Origin: Patescibacteria group bacterium
GTDB taxonomy: Bacteria; Patescibacteria; Dojkabacteria; J137
Length of the DNA stretch: 64,000 nucleotides
NCBI GenBank assembly: GCA_963169855.1
Contig: CAUJCN010000002.1
Span: 372,001-436,000, forward strand
Reading direction: 5' to 3'
This document shows, in pieces, positions 1 to 8,698 of the stretch; within the stretch, counting starts at the first letter, position 1, and each line of letters opens with the position of its first letter. The translations under genes and the position numbers were made by a program. The notes under the pieces are model-generated. The model saw only the letters and a list, made by a program, of their open reading frames with translations. It was not told where the DNA came from and made no database searches.

Positions 1-257
1 TCTCTAATGTACAAAAGGCCGTCACCATCGGAACCTAAGGTAACTGAATGGCCAGCTATTCTATGAACTACTCCATCGAAATCCTCACCATCGTATAGTA
101 TGTTCGTATTTTTAATAGCAAGTTGTACCTCATCCCCTTTTGTAGGAAATAAATTTGGGAATTGCCGAGATAAAGTCAGGTATATTTGTAACAAACTTGA
201 TAATCGATTGCTTATATTATCAGGAAGTTTTTCTGGATTATAATCTTCAAATCCCAT
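1..257 (-). CDS. Hypothetical protein, N-terminal part (cut by window edge)
   Basis: An open frame on the minus strand starts at ATG 257-255 and runs off the left edge of the window, giving 85 visible residues beginning MGFEDYNPEKLPDN. The composition is ordinary and there is no signal peptide or membrane segment. I recognise no family. The segment with DGEDFDGVVHRIAGHSV followed by a short GSDGDG stretch could belong to a small beta-rich domain, but that is only an impression. It is divergent from rarA across a 94-base gap. The frame is open for the whole available length, which supports it as a real gene, but the C-terminus is unseen. Confidence 0.5.
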   Translation of the reverse strand, partial: MGFEDYNPEKLPDNISNRLSSLLQIYLTLSRQFPNLFPTKGDEVQLAIKNTNILYDGEDFDGVVHRIAGHSVTLGSDGDGLLYIR

Positions 258-351
258 ACGATTTTATTAAACACGGGATTATAGCCTTCTGATCATACAA
301 ATTACAATGCGTAAGAACCTCAGAAATTTCAAAATGTGGTAATATTTTTGC

Positions 352-1524
352 ATGGAACCACTTTCATCACAATTTAGACCAGACAATCTAGAAGATTTTA
401 TTGGTCAGGAGAAACTGATTAATCCAATTAAAAAATTGCTTGAAAACAACCGATTGCCTTCGATGATTTTTTGGGGGCCACCTGGAACTGGAAAAACGAC
501 ACTGGCCTACATAATCTCAAAGAATTTTAACGCTGAGTTTTTCAAGCTTTCAGCAGTTAATAGTGGGAAAGCTAAATTGAATTTAATTGTAAAGAAGGCA
601 CTTTCACTTCAGAAAGAAGGTAAAAATACCATTTTATTCTTAGACGAAATTCATAGATGGAACAAGGCTCAACAAGATGCACTTCTACCGTATGTCGAAA
701 AAGGAATCATAACTTTAATTGGAGCAACTACAGAAAACCCATCTTTCTCTTTAATCCCTGCTTTACTTTCTAGAAGCAGAGTTTTTACTTTCTCAAAACA
801 TAAGCCAGATGATGTTATTGAATATTTAAAAAATCTGATTGAAAGATCCGATCTGAAAATAAAACTTGAACCAAAAGTAATAGAAAAAATTGCCGAATCT
901 AGCGATGGAGATTTAAGAACAGCTGGAAACATTTTAGATTATATTTCTGGACTTGGATTAAAGAAAGTTACATTGAATGATTTAAAAGACCTTTTAGAAA
1001 ACTTTCTTCAGTACGAAAGAGGCGGTGAAGACCATTATAATATTATTTCGGCTGTTCATAAATCAATGCGTGACTCTGACCCAGATGCATCTGTTTACTG
1101 GGTTATGAGGATGTTAGAGGCTGGTGACGATCCTGTATACATTGCTCGAAGATTAGTTAGATTTGCATCCGAAGATATAGGCAATGCTGACATCAATGCG
1201 CTGGTTTTAGCAAACGCAGTTATGGATACCTGTAAGAACCTTGGAATGCCAGAGTCTGATACTGCTTTAATTCAGTTAGCAATTTACTTGGCAAAAGCCC
1301 CTAAAGATAACTCAGCTTATTTGGCTGCATCTCAGGCAAGAGAAGATGTAAAGAAATACGGATCTTTGGCTGTTCCATTGCATATAAGAAACGCTCCTAC
1401 CCAATTTATGAAGGACGAAGGATATGGTAAGGGGTATAAATACTTCCATGACCATAAAGAAGATCCGAACTTCAAACAAGAACATTTCCCTCCAGAACTA
1501 AAAGACAGGAAATATGTCGCCTAG
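352..1524 (+). CDS. rarA: Replication-associated recombination protein A (RarA/MgsA AAA+ ATPase)
   Basis: RarA family AAA+ ATPases act at stalled or gapped replication forks in the cytoplasm and interact with SSB and DNA ends. The 390-residue protein has Walker A GPPGTGKTT at residues 42-50, Walker B ILFLDEIH at about 94-101, the sensor-1 motif GATTENPSF at 124-132 and an arginine-finger region LLSRSRVF near 139-146. The C-terminal helical oligomerisation region with the GMPES and AKAPKDNSAY signatures follows. It is slightly shorter than typical RarA (about 420-450). A TAATAT box at 340-345 ends 6 bases before ATG 352, so the mRNA is probably leaderless. Family assignment is secure. Confidence 0.95.
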   Translation: MEPLSSQFRPDNLEDFIGQEKLINPIKKLLENNRLPSMIFWGPPGTGKTTLAYIISKNFNAEFFKLSAVNSGKAKLNLIVKKALSLQKEGKNTILFLDEIHRWNKAQQDALLPYVEKGIITLIGATTENPSFSLIPALLSRSRVFTFSKHKPDDVIEYLKNLIERSDLKIKLEPKVIEKIAESSDGDLRTAGNILDYISGLGLKKVTLNDLKDLLENFLQYERGGEDHYNIISAVHKSMRDSDPDASVYWVMRMLEAGDDPVYIARRLVRFASEDIGNADINALVLANAVMDTCKNLGMPESDTALIQLAIYLAKAPKDNSAYLAASQAREDVKKYGSLAVPLHIRNAPTQFMKDEGYGKGYKYFHDHKEDPNFKQEHFPPELKDRKYVA

Positions 1525-1526
1525 AG

Positions 1527-1555
1527 TTGGAAACTAACCTCTTCTCTGTTATAAT
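1527..1555 (+). promoter_or_regulatory. Sigma70-type promoter of the gene at 1563
   Basis: TTGGAA at 1527-1532 and TATAAT at 1550-1555 are separated by exactly 17 bases. The -10 box ends 7 bases before ATG 1563, so transcription would start at or very near the start codon. This supports ATG 1563 over the upstream in-frame TTG 1527, which lies inside the -35 box. The promoter begins 3 bases after the rarA stop codon. Confidence 0.75.
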
Positions 1556-1562
1556 CCCTGGC

Positions 1563-2849
1563 ATGGGAAGAACTGAAATACATTTAGAAAGAAATTATGA
1601 TTCAGAAGTCATTTCTATCATTGCCACTGTTCTAAAGAACTCTACGATTAGAGTTGTAGACTTACAATCTCTGGCAAGAGTTTCTACCGCAATCTCAGAA
1701 AAGCCACTTTTAATAAAGTCTCCTGTTACTTTGCTTAATCATATTAGACAAATGCTTAGGGAGTTGAAATCCAATGCAGGGGCGAGAGAGGATCAAATTA
1801 CTTTTTACATGATGACTGACTATCTGATTAGAAGAATTAGAGATGCAGTTTCGACAGAAGTTACAGATTCACAAAGCGAATCCCCTTTTGAAGCGTACTT
1901 CGACCAAGCTGACGAAACTCTAGAAGCACCAGCGAACGAAAACGATCCTTTTGCTCAATATTTGAATCTTGAATACAAACAAGTTGATGAAGTGCTACCG
2001 GAAAAATGCGACGATTTTCCTTTAGGATTCTATAAGGAAGATATTGTTAAAAGAATCGAAGCAAAGATCGCTTCTAATTTTAAAGAAGTTGATGGGAAAC
2101 CAATTTTTATTTTCAAAGGCTCCGGTAAAGCTTTAAGAGATCTGATGACTTTGATGGAAGGATTCGAAACTATCACAGACAAAGAAAAGGGAGAAGTTTC
2201 TGCGTGGCTGGAACAGATAATTGAATCTCTTAAAAAGTTTGTTGCTGTGCCACAGTTTGAATATACGCACCGAGATATCGAAGATGCTGAAGCAGTTCTA
2301 AGAGAATACACTATTGCACTGTATGTAAGACAACAGGAAGAAGAAGTTAGATTCATAAAACAGAAAGTTCATCCACTTCCCTCTTATGATCAACTCGAAA
2401 CTGTTATTACGAAAAGAATTGCAGAACAGACAATTACCAGATATATCCGAAATATTCTAAGTAATGATCTGAATGGATTGGATGCTTTATTTCATCTTGT
2501 AATCGAATCTGTTACTAAAATTAAAAGTCATGTAAAAACAATTCTTTTAACAGATCCTAAGAAGTTATCTGGATCTATTGCTGGAGATAACATCAGATAC
2601 TTCTCTGATATTATCAAGGAAATTGTTTTAAAGTTGAACTCTAAGATTGAAAAACTTTCTATAGATGACTGCGAAACTAAACCTTACAGAGATTTGATGC
2701 ACTCTATCTTAGATGAGATTAATACAACTGTAATTACCATTCCATCAAAAAACCAAACATTTAGTCTGTTTCCAAGTGATTTGATAGAACTAGCCTCACA
2801 GATAACAGAAGCCTCTGCTAGATGGGTTGGCTACAAAAGAGAAGCGTAA
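1563..2849 (+). CDS. Hypothetical protein, mostly helical, cytoplasmic
   Basis: This 428-residue protein has no signal peptide, membrane segment or catalytic motif I can name. It looks largely alpha-helical, with an acidic, probably disordered stretch around residues 110-150 (many E, D, N and Q) separating an N-terminal domain of about 100 residues from a longer helical C-terminal region. ATG 1563 is preferred over TTG 1527 because a well-spaced promoter (TTGGAA-17-TATAAT) ends 7 bases before it. It is convergent with the ABC exporter gene, with a single base between the stops. I do not recognise the family; codon use looks like its neighbours. Confidence 0.7.
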   Translation: MGRTEIHLERNYDSEVISIIATVLKNSTIRVVDLQSLARVSTAISEKPLLIKSPVTLLNHIRQMLRELKSNAGAREDQITFYMMTDYLIRRIRDAVSTEVTDSQSESPFEAYFDQADETLEAPANENDPFAQYLNLEYKQVDEVLPEKCDDFPLGFYKEDIVKRIEAKIASNFKEVDGKPIFIFKGSGKALRDLMTLMEGFETITDKEKGEVSAWLEQIIESLKKFVAVPQFEYTHRDIEDAEAVLREYTIALYVRQQEEEVRFIKQKVHPLPSYDQLETVITKRIAEQTITRYIRNILSNDLNGLDALFHLVIESVTKIKSHVKTILLTDPKKLSGSIAGDNIRYFSDIIKEIVLKLNSKIEKLSIDDCETKPYRDLMHSILDEINTTVITIPSKNQTFSLFPSDLIELASQITEASARWVGYKREA

Positions 2850-2850
2850 G

Positions 2851-4635
2851 CTACACATATCCTTTAGCTTGAGCATTAAAGGACTCAGCATAAGTTCCGT
2901 TTAGATTAACTAACTCTTGATGAGTTCCTGATTCGGTAATTTTTCCATCAACAAGTACAATGATTTTGTTTGCTTTTCTCACTGTACTAAATCTGTGAGA
3001 AATAATAATTACAGTTTTTTCTTTGGCAAAATCGAATAAAGTTTCGAAGATTTCTTCCTCTGCTTTTGCATCAATAGCAGATGTAGGTTCGTCTAAAACT
3101 AAAATTGGAGAATCTTTATAGAACGATCTTGCGAGTGCAATTCTCTGCCATTGTCCCCCAGATAGGTCTACTCCTCCTTCAAAAGATGGTTCCAGTATTT
3201 GATTTTCACCATTTGAAAGTTTCTGTAAAACACTATTGGCTCTAGATTTAGCAATGATTTCCTCAAATTCATTTTGAACAAATTCTTTCTGAATATTCCC
3301 TAGAAGAACATTTTCTTTAAAGGTTAGTAAGTCGTACCGGACGAAATCTTGAAACAAAATTCCCATTGACTGGAATAAACTCTCAAAAGACAAATCTTTT
3401 ATATTTCTGCCATTGATTAAAATTTCACCCTCCTCTGGATCGTAGAACCTAACTAGCAATTTTATTAATGTAGATTTCCCAGCACCATTCTCACCTACTA
3501 GAGCAATTTTTTCACCAGCTTCAACTTTCAAATTGAAGTCTTTTAAAACATACAATTCAGTATCAGGATATTTAAATGACACATTTTTAAATTCAATTGA
3601 AAGTCCTTGCGAGTTTATTGGTAATTCAACAGCCCCTTCTTTAATAGACTCCTCTAAATCAATGAAAGCGTAATAATCATCTAGATATCGCATGTCTTCT
3701 CTCACATCACTGATTATTCTAAAGAGCCAGTTTAGTGCACCTGAGAAAGCTGTGATTGATGCGATGTAAAATGTTAATAATCCAATCGAAATCTCTCCCT
3801 CCACTGCAGCGAAAATTGCAATAACCCAGAATACTAAAATTCCTAATTTGCTAATATTTCCTGTTAAAGATTCTATAGCCGCTTTCTTGGCATGAGCCTT
3901 TCTTTCTTTCTCAGCAAATCCTGTAAAAATATTTTTAACTCTGTTGAACAAATAGTTTCCTGCGTTATAAATTCGAATTTCTTTGATTGCTTTCTCACTA
4001 CTTATATAGTCTTTTAAACCCCAATACATTTTTCTTTCATCAGAACTTGCATCCCAAATACCCCAGGCTTCTTTACCATATTTAGTATTGAAAATTATTG
4101 TTGGAATTGCAGTAACGACGACAACAACAAATGCAACTATGGAGAAATTCAGCACCACAATCAAGGAAGAGACCAAAGTTCCAATTTCGATGAAAAGCCA
4201 AATCAATCTACCCGCTGTTTCCCTAGGTTTCCAATCGTAAGTTTCGCTTGCTTTATAAATTATTTTAGAAATCTTCGGATTCTCATATGCGCTGTGATTA
4301 AGTTTGTAAGCCTTATCTAAAAATTTAAAAGTGAAAAGTTTTCCAAGATTAAAGTAATGAATCTTATTTAAATATGAATGAAGGATCCAAAGAGTTGTAT
4401 CTAATGCTGTTAAGGCAATCACTATAACTATGAAGCCTGTTAACGTACTTGTCACTCCCAAGTTACCATCAATTATTCTAACTAATTCATCAATAACTCT
4501 TCCCTCAGCAAATCTATTTAGAAAGGGAATTAGAGAAAGAAAAAGACCTAAAACAACAAGGGCTATGAATAGCCCTTTATGTTCCTTATATACATCTAAT
4601 ATTAGTCTTAAAAGACTATTTCTTCTTCTTAGCAT
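2851..4635 (-). CDS. ABC exporter, fused permease and ATPase (MsbA/LmrA type)
   Basis: A half-transporter of 594 residues. The N-terminal part (about 1-320) carries six predicted membrane helices of the type-1 exporter fold. The C-terminal nucleotide-binding domain has Walker A GENGAGKST (381-389), Q-loop Gln429, signature LSGGQ (491-495), Walker B ILVLDEP (511-517) and the H-loop His547 in ISHR. It would act in the cytoplasmic membrane as a dimer exporting a lipid, peptide or drug; the substrate cannot be read from the sequence. Its start overlaps the 3' end of the SecD-like gene by 20 bases, so the two are probably translated from one mRNA. All catalytic motifs are intact. Confidence 0.93.
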   Translation of the reverse strand: MLRRRNSLLRLILDVYKEHKGLFIALVVLGLFLSLIPFLNRFAEGRVIDELVRIIDGNLGVTSTLTGFIVIVIALTALDTTLWILHSYLNKIHYFNLGKLFTFKFLDKAYKLNHSAYENPKISKIIYKASETYDWKPRETAGRLIWLFIEIGTLVSSLIVVLNFSIVAFVVVVVTAIPTIIFNTKYGKEAWGIWDASSDERKMYWGLKDYISSEKAIKEIRIYNAGNYLFNRVKNIFTGFAEKERKAHAKKAAIESLTGNISKLGILVFWVIAIFAAVEGEISIGLLTFYIASITAFSGALNWLFRIISDVREDMRYLDDYYAFIDLEESIKEGAVELPINSQGLSIEFKNVSFKYPDTELYVLKDFNLKVEAGEKIALVGENGAGKSTLIKLLVRFYDPEEGEILINGRNIKDLSFESLFQSMGILFQDFVRYDLLTFKENVLLGNIQKEFVQNEFEEIIAKSRANSVLQKLSNGENQILEPSFEGGVDLSGGQWQRIALARSFYKDSPILVLDEPTSAIDAKAEEEIFETLFDFAKEKTVIIISHRFSTVRKANKIIVLVDGKITESGTHQELVNLNGTYAESFNAQAKGYV

Positions 4636-5863
4636 TTAAACCTTGATGAAGTAATAACGTTATTATCATTCCACAAATTGAAGCACTTAATACTCCAACA
4701 ATATCGTAAAGTACCCAATTCTTTGATAATGGACTTAGGAAAATTACTATTACCAACAAACTGATAAATAAATTTCTTACTAAATTCTTTGTTAATCTAT
4801 GTCCTCTAAAATATGCGGACATAACCATTACTCCTAAGACTAACAGAGCTAGAATTGAAAAGTAAGTAGCTACAGATAAAACCGCAGACGATACCTTCAA
4901 CAAGGCTAGAGTTGAAAGAACAAATAATGTTAATGTTGCAAATTGTTTCTTGGCAATAACCTTTCGATTCACCCAGTACGCTACTGCAAGAACAACTGCA
5001 ATAAACACAGCTCCAATAGTTACTTGCTCAGCTAATGTCTTTAGTGGGAAGTTTGCAGGAATTTCTTCAACAGGAGTATTAACATCAAAAGCATATTCGA
5101 ATGGCTGATTCTCTTCAAAATAACTCTTAACGATAGCTAAAGATAATCTAGTATTCGTATTTTGGGTTAAAGGAATTAATCTTAATGTTGCTGCTGGATC
5201 ACTAGTATATTGAGTTTTAGCAACAAAGAATGCATTTTCATTATCGATGTTCATGTAAAAATATCCTTGAGTAGTGCTCCCTGCTTCAGAAAGTGCCGAG
5301 TTGATCAAATTGACTTTGTCTGATTTGAAGTTTAATACTAAATGATTTCCTAATGCAGGTAAATATGTCTGAGAAATAACTCCATCGATATCGTAATCGT
5401 ATAATTCCAAAGGCGACCCATTAATTGAAATGAAATCTATTTTAGCTTGAGCTACTAATTGCTTTGCAAGAAGAGATACGTCGTTATAGTATCTTGGGAA
5501 TTCTAAGATAACATTATTTCCTTCTCTCCAAATTCCTAGATCATACAAACCAGCATTTGAAGCTCTGTTCGAGAATCTGCTAACACTTTCGTTTATGATA
5601 GTATCTTTCTGGTCATCAGATAATTCTGTTTCACCAAAATTTGGAGCAACAGTCACTTTGTAAGTTGGGTAAAGTCCTCTGCCTTCTTTTACATTCCCTA
5701 TAGTCGATCCTTCATAGAAAAAGTGTCCGTCTATTTCTGGATACTTAATTTCGCTACCTCCAATATTAATTGTGAACGAAGGGATAACGAAGATAATTAA
5801 AACTATGTTAAGAAGTACTAAAATAATACTAGATAACTTAACTTTTTTTATTTTACTAAACAT
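4616..5863 (-). CDS. secD: SecD-like protein-export membrane protein
   Basis: The topology matches SecD: one N-terminal membrane helix (about residues 9-31 from ATG 5863), a large extracytoplasmic region with the P1-type ferredoxin-like segment around VTVAPNFGETELS, and a cluster of about five hydrophobic helices at the C-terminus ending in a lysine-rich tail. SecD with SecF uses the proton gradient to help SecYEG release exported proteins. The protein is 415 residues and divergent; the usual D1 and D4 signature motifs are weak, so the assignment is by topology and partial similarity. In-frame upstream starts exist at 5899 and 5920, but 5863 places the first helix at the N-terminus. No secF is in the window. 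The 3' end overlaps the ABC exporter start. Confidence 0.6.
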   Translation of the reverse strand: MFSKIKKVKLSSIILVLLNIVLIIFVIPSFTINIGGSEIKYPEIDGHFFYEGSTIGNVKEGRGLYPTYKVTVAPNFGETELSDDQKDTIINESVSRFSNRASNAGLYDLGIWREGNNVILEFPRYYNDVSLLAKQLVAQAKIDFISINGSPLELYDYDIDGVISQTYLPALGNHLVLNFKSDKVNLINSALSEAGSTTQGYFYMNIDNENAFFVAKTQYTSDPAATLRLIPLTQNTNTRLSLAIVKSYFEENQPFEYAFDVNTPVEEIPANFPLKTLAEQVTIGAVFIAVVLAVAYWVNRKVIAKKQFATLTLFVLSTLALLKVSSAVLSVATYFSILALLVLGVMVMSAYFRGHRLTKNLVRNLFISLLVIVIFLSPLSKNWVLYDIVGVLSASICGMIITLLLHQGLNAKKKK

Positions 5864-5923
5864 ACTAAGATTGATAATATTATTGAGATTATATACCATT
5901 TGGACAAATTCTTTAAACATTTT

Positions 5924-6190
5924 ATGAACACTAATTCTCCAACTACTCTGAAAGATGACTCTACTGTTGAAAGATTAACAAAGTTAGCTTTAGTTTCTCG
6001 ATTTCTTACCACAACAGTTAATGATCTAACGGAAGAATCTTCTTATTTTCTAGCAAGACAAGCTCTTCAAGATTTCTCAGATGAACTTACGAAACTTAAT
6101 TTGGATGTTGAACTTGCCAATGACATGAAAAAGTTTGTGGAGTTTTTAGCAGAATCTTTGGAGAATAAGTATAAATTACATCGAAGCTAG
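5924..6190 (+). CDS. Small hypothetical protein (88 aa)
   Basis: A short acidic, helical cytoplasmic protein starting MNTNSPTTLKDD with no recognised domain. A longer version from TTG 5900 would add 8 residues but would overlap the probable promoter region of the divergent SecD-like gene. Its 3' end overlaps the convergent Fic-like gene by 15 bases. The frame is open with normal codon use for this genome, which supports it as real, but nothing in the sequence reveals a function. Confidence 0.5.
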   Translation: MNTNSPTTLKDDSTVERLTKLALVSRFLTTTVNDLTEESSYFLARQALQDFSDELTKLNLDVELANDMKKFVEFLAESLENKYKLHRS

Positions 6191-7216
6191 TCGATACTTT
6201 GTTCCTCTTCCTTGACCCTCAATCTTTAAAAGGTTTTTATCTACAAGGTCGTTCAGATCTCTGAATGCAGTCATAGTTGAAACTTCCATCATATGACAGT
6301 AATCTTCTCTTTTAATAGATGGTACAGTTTGAAGATATCTTAAAACCTTTAGCTGTCTTTGATTTAGATCAAGGAATGGTTGTTTCTTTGCTTTTTCGTC
6401 CTCCATCAACATATCAGAAACGGATTCGCGAACATCCAACAGGTCTTTGTTTAAAGTATCCAAGAAAGTTTCTACGAAAGGTGCCATGTCATTACTATTT
6501 CTAGAAACTCTAAGAGCTTCAACTAATCTTTCCAAGTTTGAATAGATATTTTTTCCAAATGAAGTATATGTTTTTAAAGATAGCCCTGCTTTGTAAAGCA
6601 GATAATCCACAATCGCAATCGTGGTTAATTTGTTGCCGAAATTGTAAGGAGAAATATCTAACAATTTATAAAAAATAACAGCTACTCTAATTAATGGAGT
6701 TACTGATGTTGTTGAATTGTTATACCATTCAATTAAACTTGCTAAATCAATTTCTGGGTTTTCGATGGCTTTATTTTTTAATTCATACCAGTCATCGTAT
6801 TTATCTGGAGTATTTTCTGTATAAATTGATCTGAAATTAATATCTTCTGATCTATAAACTCCATTCATTAACATTTTATTAAGCTGCGTAAGAATTGGTG
6901 TGTCAATTTCTGCATAGCCGTCAACTGCAGAAGAATGTGTGAACTCTTTGACAACTTTAAAATTTTTCAGAAGTTGAAGTCTTTCGTCTTGAATATCCAC
7001 ATTTGAGCCAGTAATGATTCTCTCTGCATCTTTAGTCTGAATATCCAAACCAAAGAGTTGCGAAATATAAAAAACGTCATTACTCTTAGCGTTAAGCTGA
7101 AGTTTTGCTTTTATGCTATTTGAGATGTCCAGTAATTGAATAGCAGTCTTATTAGCTTCTATTTTTACCAATCTTGTTACGATTCTGTCGTTGTATGTGA
7201 ATTTAGGCTCTAACAT
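6176..7216 (-). CDS. Fic-fold protein with degenerate active site and C-terminal winged helix
   Basis: The 346-residue protein resembles Fic/DOC AMP-transferase proteins that carry a C-terminal winged helix-turn-helix. The core helices around residues 173-210 align with the Fic active-site region. The canonical HPFxxGNGR motif reads SPYNFGNKL here (189-197), so the catalytic His is Ser189 and the Arg of GNGR is missing. The last about 65 residues (from LDLNQRQLKVLRYLQ) look like a winged helix with a recognition helix at STMTAFRDLNDLV, suggesting DNA binding. It is probably a Fic pseudoenzyme acting as a regulator; AMP transfer is unlikely. It is a single gene between glyA and a small convergent gene. 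Confidence 0.72.
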   Translation of the reverse strand: MLEPKFTYNDRIVTRLVKIEANKTAIQLLDISNSIKAKLQLNAKSNDVFYISQLFGLDIQTKDAERIITGSNVDIQDERLQLLKNFKVVKEFTHSSAVDGYAEIDTPILTQLNKMLMNGVYRSEDINFRSIYTENTPDKYDDWYELKNKAIENPEIDLASLIEWYNNSTTSVTPLIRVAVIFYKLLDISPYNFGNKLTTIAIVDYLLYKAGLSLKTYTSFGKNIYSNLERLVEALRVSRNSNDMAPFVETFLDTLNKDLLDVRESVSDMLMEDEKAKKQPFLDLNQRQLKVLRYLQTVPSIKREDYCHMMEVSTMTAFRDLNDLVDKNLLKIEGQGRGTKYRLASM

Positions 7217-7228
7217 ATCTTAATTGTA

Positions 7229-8620
7229 TCATATGTTTAGTGGAAACTTCGAGCACAGTTCTGCGACTTCCTTTGCTAGCAAGTCCAGATCAGATTTTTT
7301 TGAGCTTATTTTTTCAACAAATTCTTTGAATGTTTCTGACGCCACTGAAGATGCTACTTCTATTAATTTCTCAATAACTTCAAAAGTTTGATTAATTTCA
7401 GTTTCTTTAAAACCTCTTGTAGTTACGAATGGAGTGCCGAATCTAACCCCAGAAGGCGATACTGGAGTTCCTTTTTCGAATGGCACAGTGTTCTTATTAG
7501 TTATTATTCCAATCATAGCTAAAGCTTTAGAAACTGCTCTTCCAGAAATTCCTTTGTTTGAAAAATCTACTAGTACCATATGCTTATCAGTTCCTCCGCT
7601 AACTACCCTATATCCCTTTTTCATAAACAATTCTGCAAGCAGTTTCGCATTTTTTACAACCTGTTCCGAATAATTTTTAAATTCGTCAGAGTCTGATTCG
7701 TACAAAGTCTGAAGCAAACCTGCGATTGTGTGATTGAATGGACCTCCTAGCAAACCTGGCATTACTGATTTATTTACAGCGTCTATAAATTCTCTTCTGC
7801 ACATTACAACCGCACCTCGTGGGCCTCTTAAAGTTTTATGTGTAGTAAAAGTTACAAAATCTGCACTTTCAAAAGGACTAGGATGAACGCCTCCTGCTAT
7901 CAATCCAGCTTCGTGAGCAACATCAGCTAAGAATAAAACTCGATTTCCAGTTTCAGATTTGTATTCATCTAAAACTTCTCGAATTTTTTTGTAATCAATG
8001 TATCTTGGATAAGCAGTTCCTCCAACTATAAATAGCTTTGGGTTAAATTTTTTTAGATGATCAAGAAGTTTATCGTAATTAATTAATTCAGTTTCTTTAT
8101 CTACTCTGTATTGAATAATATTGAAAATTTTAGAATTGAAATTAGATTTTACAGATCCTCCTAGATAGATATCATCGTTCGAAACTTTAGAAATTGGATT
8201 TTGGATATTTGATTTTTCGCCACTAGGCGTATGGCTCCAACCATGACTTAGATGACCTCCGTCTGGTAAGTACATCGATAAAATTGTATCTCCAGGATTT
8301 AACACTGCATTGTACACAGCTAAGTTAGCAGTACTGCCAGATAAAACCTGAACATTTGATTCCCACTCATTTCTTAATCCATCATCGTGAATCATGACTT
8401 TCTTAACCATTCTTATGCACTCCGATTCTAATTCATCTACAACTTCATTACCTTCGTAATATCTTACGCCTATATTTCCTTCGGAGTATTTATGCATAAA
8501 AATAGAACCTGTGGCCTCTCTCACTGCCTTTGAAGTAAAATTCTCGGACGGTATTAGGTTTATGGTATTCTGCTGCCTTTCTTCCTCTCTTTTTATTAAT
8601 TTTTGTAGGGTTTCATTCAT
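7229..8620 (-). CDS. glyA: Serine hydroxymethyltransferase
   Basis: SHMT interconverts serine and glycine using PLP and tetrahydrofolate, supplying one-carbon units. The PLP-binding lysine lies in FTTHKTLRGPRGA (Lys262 from the chosen start), with the Asp and His of the ADVAHEAGLIAGG motif upstream and the N-terminal NLIPSEN signature. At 463 residues it is slightly longer than the usual 410-430. An in-frame GTG at 8638 would lengthen it by six residues, but that codon lies beside a TAAAAT -10 box (8629-8634) that ends 8 bases before ATG 8620, so 8620 is the better start and the mRNA is probably leaderless. No other folate gene is in the window. Confidence 0.95.
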   Translation of the reverse strand: MNETLQKLIKREEERQQNTINLIPSENFTSKAVREATGSIFMHKYSEGNIGVRYYEGNEVVDELESECIRMVKKVMIHDDGLRNEWESNVQVLSGSTANLAVYNAVLNPGDTILSMYLPDGGHLSHGWSHTPSGEKSNIQNPISKVSNDDIYLGGSVKSNFNSKIFNIIQYRVDKETELINYDKLLDHLKKFNPKLFIVGGTAYPRYIDYKKIREVLDEYKSETGNRVLFLADVAHEAGLIAGGVHPSPFESADFVTFTTHKTLRGPRGAVVMCRREFIDAVNKSVMPGLLGGPFNHTIAGLLQTLYESDSDEFKNYSEQVVKNAKLLAELFMKKGYRVVSGGTDKHMVLVDFSNKGISGRAVSKALAMIGIITNKNTVPFEKGTPVSPSGVRFGTPFVTTRGFKETEINQTFEVIEKLIEVASSVASETFKEFVEKISSKKSDLDLLAKEVAELCSKFPLNI

Positions 8621-8698
8621 AACGAAAGATTTTATCACATTGAGCTATGGGTTGTGAGTCGTGGGATTTGCCTGATTTCTTCTCCTTCGTCTTCTTAA

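Noticed and set aside
1527..1562. TTG start at 1527 for the 1563 gene
   Set aside because: It lies inside the -35 hexamer of a well-formed promoter whose transcript starts near ATG 1563.
8620..8638. Six-residue longer start for glyA at GTG 8638
   Set aside because: The GTG lies against the -10 box that ends 8 bases before ATG 8620, so it would not be in the transcript.
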